64,000 nucleotides of DNA from contig CM075937.1 in NCBI GenBank assembly GCA_038030265.1, forward strand, positions 35,754,198 to 35,818,197, read 5' to 3'. The notes below the pieces were generated by a model. That model saw only the letters and a program-made list of their open reading frames with translations, ran no database searches and was not told where the DNA came from. This stretch comes from Corythucha ciliata. Lineage: Eukaryota; Arthropoda; Insecta; Hemiptera; Tingidae. The position numbers were made by a program, and so were the translations under genes. Positions 11,485-21,400 of the stretch are shown here, in pieces; positions within the stretch are counted from its first letter, which is position 1; every line of letters starts with the position of its first letter.

Positions 11485-11871
11485 ATGAAAGTCGGATACA
11501 AAAAGTGTTTTGTGCCCTCCTGCAACAATTCAACAAGCACGAATCCCAACAAATTATTCACAAACGTCCCCAGAAAACGCGGAAGTAGAAGAAAATGGTT
11601 CGAGCTAGTGGGCTATGATAAAGATCCTAATTTGACTATTCGCTGCTTGTACTGCTGCGAAGACCACTTTGATGTACGTTTAATCAAGAATCCCGAGTTC
11701 CACTTTAAAAGCAAGCATATTGATGTGACGTATCATTTTGTTCGAGAGAAAGAGAAGGTGAATCACATCGCTGGTGAAAAACAACTCGCTGACATTCTGA
11801 CGAAAGGACTACCCGGTCCTAGATTCTGGGAACTTCTGGACAACATGAACGTGTGTTGTTTCAAAACATGA
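11485..11871 (+). pseudogene. Chimeric open frame: THAP zinc finger fused to Copia RNase H tail
   Basis: Residues 1-63 are the THAP exon 1 sequence (MKVGYKKCFVPSC ... CCEDHFD). The remainder is the Copia RNase H C-terminus (KHIDVTYHFVREK, QLADILTKGLP) joined in frame by the tandem duplication and ending at the normal Copia stop. The THAP half lacks the second-exon part of the domain (the xVPT box), so it is unlikely to fold alone. The exon 1 splice donor GTACGTTT survives at 11674, so a transcript could instead splice past the Copia part. The chimera is a consequence of rearrangement, not evidence of a functional fusion. Confidence 0.7.
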
Positions 11872-12006
11872 ACTGAGGGAGTGTTGGAGAGTTACATGTT
11901 TTGAAGAAAGTTAGCGGGAGCCATATGAGCTTCACCATGAGAATTGTTGTTTGGTTGTTACCAAGTTTAAAAAAAAAAAAAAGTTTATTTTCGTCTAATA
12001 AAACTA

Positions 12007-12246
12007 ACGTGTCAGTTACTAAGAGTATAAGTCAAAAAATTGAATTTTTCAAGAGAGCGTTCCAAACTTTTCAATTTAAATAAAACCCAAACAATACTGT
12101 TAAATACAAGTCCCCTTAGGAATAGGAATTCGGTTTTTTTCGTGACTTATACTCTTGAGAACAGAAGAGTAGAGGCAGGCCGTCAAGCTGAGTGCAAGAA
12201 CGGAAAATGGCCAATTTTTGACTTATACTCTTAGTAACTGACACGA
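12007..12246. mobile_element. 240-bp MITE with TA flanks, duplication copy
   Basis: Same element as at 9864-10103, carried in the second tandem unit. Confidence 0.7.
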
Positions 12247-13231
12247 TAGAAAAGTTCCCTTCATTTTTCGCGCGTTTCTCTAGTTTTCCCTGCAACTTTA
12301 ATTCTAATCGTAGGCGTCTAACAGACGTTGGAAATGGACGTAAAATAGATGTGTAAAAGACGTTAATGCTAGACTAAAAGATGATATAGACGTTAAATAG
12401 ACGTTATACCTCAAATATACGTAAAATAGACGTCTACAGGACGTCTAAAATTTCTTAATGTTTGCTGGGGAGCACAATAAATTATAATTTTCGTGGGGTT
12501 AGCCCTTTCAAAGCTCAAATTTCGTTGTTTTGGATCCCAAATAACCAAATTCTCGGGTTTTAATCACCCCAAAAAGGTCAACCAGGAGGACGAAACAGTT
12601 AATTCCAGAGTCAAATTTCTCTTCAATAAGGTCTTGACTGGAATAGTCTTGGTTAGATGGCTAGAATTGACAGCTTTCACCCTTATAAGCCGAAATTTCA
12701 GGGATTTGGCCCTTGGAAAAATTAATTATGAAGTATTGATACCCGCAAAATCCTGACTCATTAAAAAGTCATGTTTCACGGGGTTCAAGAAAGCAATTTC
12801 ACACGTTTGTGGCCTTCATAGAGCAATTTCGCGGATTCGGCACTAAAGGAACCCACTTTTGCTGTTTTGGCAAATTTGAGAACCAATTACACGTTTGGCT
12901 CCATAAAAACAAGCAATTCCGGTGGCTTGGCTCTTTCGAAGCCCTGCGAAGCTTGCAGATCTGGCTCGTTAGAAACCAATCTCGTTTAACCCGAATCATG
13001 TTGTAGACTTGTAGAAGGTGCGAACGATAATTCTTAGGAGGAAAATTCAACACGAAGCCATTTTTTCTCGATTCCTCAAACATATCGGATTGGGGGAGCG
13101 CTGCCTCTGACTAAAAACGCATGAAAATATATTGAAATGATAGGATTCCTGACGAATGAAAATTCCTCAAATTTCTCCATTGAAACGTTGAAAACTGGGG
13201 AAAAGGAGACGCGTTCGCTTAATTTATTAAT

Positions 13232-13320
13232 GGCGTTTTCCATTTACATAAAATTCCGCTCTGGAGCCGAGCATTTCCACCCGTCTTTTCGTTACCATTT
13301 TATGCAAATGGAAAACGCTA
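13232..13320. mobile_element. Fold-back element, GCGTTTTCCATTT family, duplication copy
   Basis: Copy of the element at 11091-11180, one base shorter, in the second tandem unit. Confidence 0.6.
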
Positions 13321-13624
13321 TAAAACTCACGAGGAAAATTCTAAATCAAGAGAATAAGGGGGAAAAAAAACGTATTCTTCAATTTTTTGAATGCGCGGTG
13401 AACCGGCAAATTAACAGCCCAGCCGCGAGTGGCGTCAGTCACGCCAGGCCCTTTGATAACAACTACAAGCAATCCCGGCAGCAAGGCTTTTAAAAAACCC
13501 AACTTTACTAACAAAATGTGTAAAATAATAGTGTTTGAGTCTGTGAGTCGTTGATTTTACGAATTGATTCACCTGTGTCCGTGGCTTCCATGTATTCCTG
13601 ACTGATTTATGGTTCTTGGAGAGG

Positions 13625-14018
13625 ATGAAAGTCGGATACAAAAAGTGTTTTGTGCCCTCCTGCAACAATTCAACAAGCACGAATCCCAACAAATTATTCA
13701 CAAACGTCCCCAGAAAACGCGGAAGTAGAAGAAAATGGTTCGAGCTAGTGGGCTATGATAAAGATCCTAATTTGACTATTCGCTGCTTGTACTGCTGCGA
13801 AGACCACTTTGATGTACGTTTTTCAAACTTTCATTTAGAGTGCCAGAGTGGTTCCGGCTTTGCGAAAAAAAAAGGCTAAAATTGTTTTTCCCTTCCTTTT
13901 CAGGCTGAGCGTGATTTTGAAAACATAGCTTACTTGAAGCTTGTACAGGACAGGCCGCAAGTAGCCCGACTGCGGCCCGGAGTTGTGCCAACGAGAAAAG
14001 TCAACGCGCTTCCCGAAG
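13625..14018 (+). CDS. THAP zinc-finger exons of a transposase-like gene
   Basis: Two exons, 13625-13813 and 13904-14018, encode a complete THAP DNA-binding domain. The C2CH ligands are visible: C8 and C13 (KKCFVPSC), then CEDHF. The conserved Trp is in RRKWFELVG, and the C-terminal xVPT box reads LRPGVVPTRK. The 90-bp intron starts GTACGT and ends CTTTTCAG with compatible phase 0. The second exon ends in phase 1 at GAAG|GTATGT. The ATG at 13625 is the first in-frame Met before the first Cys; the longer frame opened by a TTG at 13616 is not needed. THAP domains in this arrangement normally sit N-terminal to a DDE transposase, and the DDE exons begin 4.5 kb downstream on the same strand. I infer one gene, but no splice joining the two halves is proven. 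Confidence 0.8.
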
Positions 14019-14639
14019 GTATGTCGTGGGGATTGGAAAGCAAATCTTCGTTTTCTTTCCCCCAATAAATTTAAGTGACCCTCAGGGGATCGTCTGATGT
14101 GGTTGTGATCGACCACGTGTGTTCCAGTCTTAGTTGGACGGTATGGAAATTAGCGAATAGTCAGGATAGACTGGAAGTTATGCTCTAGATCGGCGACTAG
14201 ATTTGTTAGAAACTATGAGGAGCTACAGAGTAGCCTCGTCGCCAACTTGACTTGGAACCTACTTATCCCAGCAGAGCGTAAGGGGTCTCCCTAATTTGCA
14301 GACCAAAATAAGCGTGCGGGCTGGGTAATTGAAATGATCTAATCGACCCAAAACTAGGAACGAATACTTTATATACCAACAGCTAAAACCACACCAAGTC
14401 TCATTGCACTAGCACCAAAACTACTGATACTTTCGAGTCCTAAGTATTCGAAATCTGCTGACCAGAAACAATTGACAACCCATTGAAAATTGCAATTTAA
14501 TGGCAGTTAAAGACCAGAACTTCCAATGTATTGGCCATGTTTACTTGGAACTTCAATTTCGCCCCCACCACCTCACCCGATTACACTGCTATTCATCAGG
14601 GTATAAGTGTAGTCAAAAAAGTGTAGTAAAAAAAAATTG
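14019..14639. other. Start of large intron, nothing recognised
   Basis: Follows the GTATGT donor at 14019. No domain or clear repeat family. Confidence 0.35.
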
Positions 14640-15150
14640 GCCCTGAAAATTGCCTTCGCTAAAATTAGGACCTCATCTTACAAACTCGTTCAATTTCTAT
14701 TGCAAATAAATTGACGGCTTGCCCAGGGTTCGCACCCACTAGAAAACAAAAGTCCCTGAAACTTGCAGTTGCAACTTTGCGGCAAGCTCGGCTTCCTGTA
14801 CCACTTTAATAAATCAAATAAATATTATAGCCACCCGAAACTGGCAATTTCATGGAAATAAATGCCTACTTGAGACTTATAATTTCGCGACATTGATACG
14901 TAAAACTAGCAATATCCCGAATAATCAGCAAGAAAAATGTCAATTCTGTACATATTTACTTTCAAAATTTGAAGTCTGGGGATTGTCGTGGCCGGCTAGC
15001 CCGGGTTCCGCTAAGATGAATCCAAAATAAAGCCCAGGAACTGGTCATTTCGCGGGAATAAATACCGGAAACTGATGTCACCGATATAATTAAAGCCGAA
15101 ACGTGCAATTTGTCAGATTCTTAGCCCTGTGTGACGTACCGAAACAGAGC
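14640..15150 (+). repeat. Degenerate tandem repeat, class C
   Basis: Units of about 35-40 bp of the form GAAACTGGCAATTTCGCGGG followed by AATAAATACC. The class recurs at 17.2-17.7 and 46.5-46.8 kb. Confidence 0.5.
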
Positions 15151-15179
15151 CAATTCGCAGATATTTAGATCTGAATGAT

Positions 15180-15470
15180 GTAATTCCTCGGCTATTTCTC
15201 TCAATTTACCTGGGAATAGCAGGTAAAGTTTTCCCTCAATTTTAGCTGTGAATTAACGTTTTTTCTCTATTTTACCAGCGAATTAGCGATTTTCACAATT
15301 TTAGCTGCGAATTGATGAATCTGTGCTATGTTAGCCCCGAAGTTGGCTCCAATAATCGCGAATTAGCGGTTTCTCAATGTTAACCACGGACTGGTGGTTT
15401 CTCAGTTTCACCCGTGAATTAGCGTTATTCTCAACTTTAACCGTGAAATGACTTTCCGAAGAGGTCAGAT
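15180..15470 (+). repeat. Short class A array
   Basis: About nine imperfect units of the CTCAATTTTAGCTGTGAATT type, inside the presumed THAP-DDE intron. Confidence 0.55.
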
Positions 15471-15479
15471 TTACAGTAA

Positions 15480-16700
15480 GGGGAGGGGGGTCGGCAATTT
15501 TTGGTTGAAAATTGTCACGTATGTAAGCCAAAACTGCGTTTGCCCACGAAGCCCGGTCATTCTACCTCGAAACGTTCCACCTCAATCGAATTCATCAGCT
15601 GTGACGGGTTGAAACGAGGGTGGCTCGTTAGGCCCGCACAGGAAAGGAAATCGGGGAAAAAGGGTGACTGGGAAGGGACACGATTTGAATGACGGACGCG
15701 GAGACTTAACTAGGTTTATTTTACGACACGACTATACTTAATATCTGTACATTTGTTCACAATTCCTGTACCGCGGGAGATTAGGCCTGGGATGGGGTGA
15801 CTTGGATGACGACTGGGGGGGGGGGAAGCAGCGTGGGAGACTTGGACCGAGCGACGAGTGTGTGGTGACAAGTTGACGAGCCCGACCGAAGCGAGCGAAA
15901 CGAGAGCGAGTCCAGAGCTGCACCCGCTTATATATTTTTGGGTCTGCTGACCGCTGCAGGTTCTCACGCCGCCGAATTTCCTTTGCCCTCATTTCGCACA
16001 GTTGGAGATGGCGGGGAATTGGGGGGTTTCTTTGTATTGGGAATTTAGGATGGGACGAAGGGGAGGTTTACTAATTTATTAATTTTGATATTTTTGGCGA
16101 ATTGAGGGTTTAGGATTAGCTGGACCGTTACACAGCCAAAAAACTTGCATGTCAACCTCAGAAAGCCTCTTTTGGCTGATTGGCTCAAGATGAACGGGAA
16201 CAAGGGCTTAGCCATGAAGGGGGGGGGGCAAGGGTGAGCAGCTGCCTGCTGCCCACCCTTTTGGCTTATTATTTCTCAATAATAAGTCTTTGTAATCGTA
16301 TCGCAAAAAAATGTTTTTGACCCCCCCTCAAAATTTGTAGTTTTACGTTTCAAAGTGCGTAGAATCCAAATCTGCAATAAAAAAAAAAAATGTCCGTCCG
16401 CCGTCCGGGCCATATCTTGCCCTAGGATTGCTCGAAAAAACTCGTTCTTTCGCATTTGGGGTCTAGTTGGTCCTAACATCTGATCAGTTTGATCAAATAA
16501 CCTCCTTGGGTTTTATGGGCCAAAAGCGGGTCCAAAATGGGGATTTTCAAAGGATTTGGGGTCATAGGGGTGTGGGGTGTCGATTTTCATGTAATTTCAA
16601 GCCGGATTTGACTACATCCATGAATAATAAACCCACAGTCGAAATAATAAGGCATTGTTCGATAATGCGCAGCGTTTTCTACTCGTCTTTGTACGAAACC
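15480..16700. other. Intron region with G tracts, no gene recognised
   Basis: Contains G-rich runs near 15480, 15817 and 16220, and a palindromic patch GGGTGAGCAG/CTGCTGCCCACCC near 16230-16257 that looks like a transposon end. Overlapping frames on the minus strand at 15716-15992 have no recognisable domain. Confidence 0.35.
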
Positions 16701-16704
16701 AGCT

Positions 16705-16880
16705 ACAATAGGAAACCGTCAATTTGCTCCTTCAAACAGGCTGATTAGCATTAAAGCTGAACGTTTTCCCCTTTCAAAAACGAAATATGCGTGACATTTC
16801 GCCTGAAAAACTGATTTCCAACGGAAAAAATGGTCATTTTTCGCAAAGTCGCTTCACGGTTAAAATCGAGGGAAATCGCT
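16705..16880 (+). repeat. Dispersed repeat, copy 1 (partner at 45098-45262)
   Basis: GGAAACCGTCAATTTGCTCC leads into ATTAAAGCTGAACGTTTTCC and a class A-like stretch. The same order appears at 45098 (GGAAACCGTCAAATTGCCCC, ATTAAAGTTGAACATTTTTC). Both copies lie in the same orientation. Confidence 0.65.
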
Positions 16881-17720
16881 CAGTCACTGTTGAAATTGAG
16901 ATATTTCGCTTAACTAATTTGCGATTTCGGAGCCAACTTCGTGGCTACCGTAGAGAAAATGCGCTAATTCACGAATAAAAGTAGACAAAAATTGCTAATT
17001 CGTGACTGAAATTGTGAAAAGAGCTGTAATGTGCTGTTTTTGGTTCGCGCCGCAAGAAGCATTAAGAAAAAAATCCCTCATTTCTCAATAAAAACGAAAA
17101 AATAAAAAACTTCCTTATATATCCTTATATATAAATTCCTTATATAAGAGGAAAAATCACCAATTAGAAGCTAAAATTGTGAAAAAAATTCAATTTTGCC
17201 TGCAACTCGCAGGTAATATTGAGGAAACATCATTACATCATTCGTAACTAACTGTCTACGAGATTGTAAGTTTTGGGTCTAAATATTCGGCAAATTGCAA
17301 ATTTATGGTCTTAACGTTCACGAAATTACAAGTTAGGGTTTTTGGTTGTTTTTTTGTTTATATAGAGGCCGTCGATCTAGGCCTAGCTAGCTGCAACAGC
17401 ACCCAAAGCCTGACAAATATATAGCCAAGAAATTACATCACTCGGAGCTGAAAATCTGCAAAATGTCCAGTTTCGGATCTATCTATCTGCGGGATTGTTA
17501 GTTTCAGGTATTTATTCCCGCGAAATTTGGAGTTTTGAGGATCTTTCATAGGGACCGCTAGCCGTCCGTGACAGTGCCTAAGTCATCTCACGAATATCCA
17601 CGAAATTTCACCATTTCGGAAGCAAATATCCGCGAAATTGGAATTTTCCAGGCTGGATGTTTACGATATTGCGAGTTTCACGTCCTTGTTTAAGCGAAAC
17701 TGAAAAATCTCAGGGCCTTT
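16880..17720. repeat. Reversed class A units, TATA-rich stretch, then class C array
   Basis: 16880-17040 holds reversed class A units (GCTAATTCACGAATAAAAG). 17110-17150 is a CCTTATATA simple repeat. 17200-17720 is class C (GAAATTGCAAGTTT and AAATTTGGAGTTT variants). Confidence 0.45.
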
Positions 17721-18482
17721 TGTTTGGGTGCCAACCCTAGGCAAGCCAGTTCCGACTAGGCGGGTGGCGATGCGACTTTCGGGTCTTAATTCCTGCGAAA
17801 ATGGAGTGTCACTATGAATAAGACAGTTACTTTGATGTCATAACTAAGGAACACCCTCGTTTTGGACACCTGGGAGGTTTTACAGGGAACGGTGAATGTT
17901 AACCCTAGAAAGCTGACCTTCAAAATTAGACTTCTTGTTTCCGCCTTTTTGACTGGAATTCAGCTTAAATTGTGTGGGCACCCATTTTGATAAGGAACAG
18001 TCACAGTGACCGTTGAAGGACACATTACGTCGTTTGAAGAAAAGTCCCAGGAAAATCACCCAGAAAGGATCCATTTTCAAAAGCATTCCTCCCGCTATCA
18101 GAACCATAAGAAGGTCCATTCTGGGTAAAGTGGGCCACCTCATGAAACAATAAAGCTTGTACTAAGTTGGACCGTTGCTAGTGTTGAGTTTCAGGGATTA
18201 ATATGATGGAGTTGTGATGGTTCAGAGACATTTTCAGGGCTGAATCGGAAAGCATAAAAGTGAAATTTATGTGGAACAACCTGATGTTTCGGCCTGAAAA
18301 TAATAGAAATTAAGCTTTAACATAACTATTTGGTTCGCGACGACGGTCCATCCATAAAAATCCATTCGTCCATTTGAAATGAAAATGTGCCTAAAGGAAA
18401 CTACCTCTCGGAAAAATTAATTTCATATTACCAACACACATACAAATATTCCAAATCGCACCAAAAAAGAGATTGATCGATC
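17721..18482. other. Last part of the presumed large intron
   Basis: No recognised repeat or domain. The minus-strand open frame at 17880-18143 is unsupported. The acceptor for the exon containing the ATG at 18483 was not identified with confidence. Confidence 0.35.
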
Positions 18483-21400
18483 ATGGAGATCACTAGTCAA
18501 GGCGAATGTCGTTTATTTTTAGGAAAAGAATGTGGCTTGGAAAACAACTCAACAATACAGTCGTTTGAAGTCATCAGCTCCGAGGATGATACGGAAGAAT
18601 CGCCCTGCAAGAAGAAACGGAAAACGGAAAATGAAGGCCATTCTTTAGAAGAAGAGAGTGACTGCAGGTTCATGTTTGTTCTATTTTTGTGATATTGACC
18701 TTTTAACACCATCGTGATTTTTTTTTCTGAACAGGATCGCTACAGAAAGTGACGATGATTTTGGTCCCTCTCCTCAACTAGGAGACGCCCATCCCCATTC
18801 ACCCTTCGATCGACTCGAATTCGAAGACAACCCTTTATTCCATAGTTACACCGGGCTTCTGTCCTCGAAGCAACTTGACTGGATCGTAAAACGTGTGGAG
18901 CCTTTGGACAGAGCCGCTCCGAACAGGAGACATTTACCAGTGCGCTCGAGAATTGTAGCGGCACTCATCAAATTGAAGAAAAATGTGGAATTTAATGAGA
19001 TCCGAGATCTATTAAATATCAAGTGTTCCGTTCTTCGTTCGAGTTTCAACGAAACGGTTCCACTTTTGGCTGCAGCCGTTGAACTGGCACTGCCCTGCCC
19101 CAGTCCTGAAGACGTCAAAGTTGACTTGACTCTTAAAGTGATGCGCTTTGCAAAATCCACCACGATTCTTGACTGTGCGGACGCTCCTATTGAAAGGTCA
19201 AAGTGCAAAGATTGTCTCAGTTCTATTTATAGAATATATTCGAGGGGTATTGGCCATTTCAACTTGACAGTCGGGGTGGCATCATCGGGACTCATTTCGA
19301 GTGTTAGTAGAAATTATTCTGTCATGACGCCTCGTATTCTAGAGGCTCTTGAAACTAAAAAAACTGGTGTCGAGGATCAAGTAATGGTGGACAACGGCTT
19401 CTATGTGGAAAAAGAAAATCTGAAGGTACGTTGAAGCTTTCTTATAAACGTCATTTCATCACTAAAGCTCTTTGCACACAACGCCTTTTTTCCCCTCTAT
19501 GCTCTTTCCGACCTGTACAAAACCTGGCACCACTACTGGAAAACTGTCTTTGTAGCCCTTCTATCCTGGATTTTCTGTCTATAAACTGCCAATTTTACCC
19601 CGGAAAATAGTAATGCAACTTCAGTTGAAATGCTTGGTAACTAGCAATATCTGCTATCAGCCCCCCCCCCTCCTGTTATAATATCGATCCTGGTAATTTC
19701 GTCCAGGCGAGGAGCCACATGCGGCCGGCATGCTCCTCGCTATTAGTTTGTCTAGAGCATCGTCGAAACATTCTCCCTGACCCCATTGAGAGGTGCTCGA
19801 ATTTTATGGTAATTTCCTCAATAAGGACCGGTTCGAGCCGTACGTGGTTCCATTAGTAGGGTGACCAGACGTCCTACTTCCCCCGGACATGTCCTACTTT
19901 TTAGATAAGTACCTGGCTCATTTTTCATGTGTCCGGGAGAGGTCAACAACTCTCCTCATTTGTGTCCTACATTTCAGTCCAAATTTGTACTGGTGAGTCT
20001 AACCCCGAACCCCAGTTTCACTAGATTTTACGCACGTGAACCTGAAACGATCCATAACGCATAAAACCACGAGAACGGCTCTTCGTTTGTTTAGCCAACA
20101 TTTACGTTTGATTAACATTTCGAAACACGATTTTTAACAAAATAGACGGGTACGGCCAACTTCACGTAACTTGACCCATGAACGGAATCGTTTGTTTAGT
20201 GCCATTTATAGTAATAATATCCTTTGTTTACGTTTGTTTAGCCGAAATTTTCGTTTTTTCATTCTCTCAAGGAATTTAAACAGCAAATAAACTTTTGTGC
20301 GGCTAGCTTCACGCTCCACGACTCATGAACGAAATGGTTTGTTTAGCGGCATATCTGGGCGTTTGTTCAGCCACATTTTTCGTTTCGATACATTATTTAA
20401 AAAAAAAAAAAAAAAACATTTTCCAGCATTTTGAAACATTATTTTTAAAAAAAACTACCGCAAAACGAAAAATATTGCTAGACTAACGTAAACAAACGAA
20501 CAATATGACTGAACGAACGTAAACAGCGATTTTACATCCAGATATGCCGCAAAACAAACGATTCCTTTCTTGGGTCGGGTTACGTGAAGTTGGCAGCACC
20601 CATCTATTTTGTTTTAAAAAATCGTGCTTCGAAATGCTGAAGAAACGAAAGTTTTGACTAAAAAGGCTGTTTTCGTGGTTATATTCGTTATGGGTTAGGT
20701 CAGGTTCACTTGCATGCGGATTTTCGTTCTTTCGAAACTAAATTTTGCGGATTCGTCTTGATAAAATCCAGGGTTTGTGGGTTTTGCATTTTAAGAACCA
20801 AACTTCGCAGGTTTTGTTCTTTCAAAAACCAAATTGCTTGGGTTTTGTTCTTTCAATAACCAATTTTTTGAACTTTCGCTTTTTCAAACCCCAAATTTGT
20901 GAACTTAGCTCCTTTAAAAACCAATTTCAGCAATTTTTGCCTCTCAATGAAATCAGCATCGCAGGTTTGGTTTATTCAAAAAACCAAATTCCTGGAGTTG
21001 CCCCGAAATTATGCCCTTCCTCTGACAACTCCCCAGTTTTGCGGATTCCACTTTCAAAACCAAATTTTGAGGATTTGGTTTCTGCAAACCCCAATTCCTC
21101 GGATGTTTGCTATTGAGAAACAAAATTTCGTGGATTTGGCTATTTCTGAAATCAGTTACATATGTTTGGCCAATTCGAAAAACAAATTTTGCCGTGGTTT
21201 TCGCTCGTCCATGAACAAATGTTGCGGATTTCGATCCTTCAAGACCCAATTTCTTGGAATTTTGCTATTTCAAAAATTCTATTCTAAATTGCTAAAATTC
21301 TAATAAATTTATGCTCTAGAGAAATTCGTTTCCATTGGTCCTCTCTGAATTAAAATACATGTATATGATGATGGAGAAGATGAATGAAAATGAATTGCTC

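Larger units (their letters stand above)
9534..11676. repeat. Tandem duplication, unit 1 (2143 bp)
   Basis: Identical to 11677-13816 apart from about one substitution (T near 10673 versus C near 12816) and two short indels (GAGCGACGCG versus GAGACGCG; CTTTTTCG versus CTTTTCG). It contains the 3' third of Copia RNase H, the Copia LTR with its MITE, the TAGACGT island, a class B array, a fold-back element and THAP exon 1. The breakpoints share 5 bp, CGTTT. Such high identity means a very recent event, or an assembly artefact. Confidence 0.95.
11677..13816. repeat. Tandem duplication, unit 2 (2140 bp)
   Basis: Second copy of the unit. Its start joins THAP exon 1 of unit 1 directly to Copia RNase H, and its end runs on into the genuine downstream THAP sequence. 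It includes the MITE copy at 12007-12246, the TAGACGT island at 12300-12449, a class B array at 12493-13003 and a fold-back element at 13232-13320. Confidence 0.95.

Noticed and set aside
19820..19850. tRNA T-arm-like GGTTCGAGCC
   Set aside because: No A-box or cloverleaf could be built around it. No tRNA gene was found elsewhere in the window.
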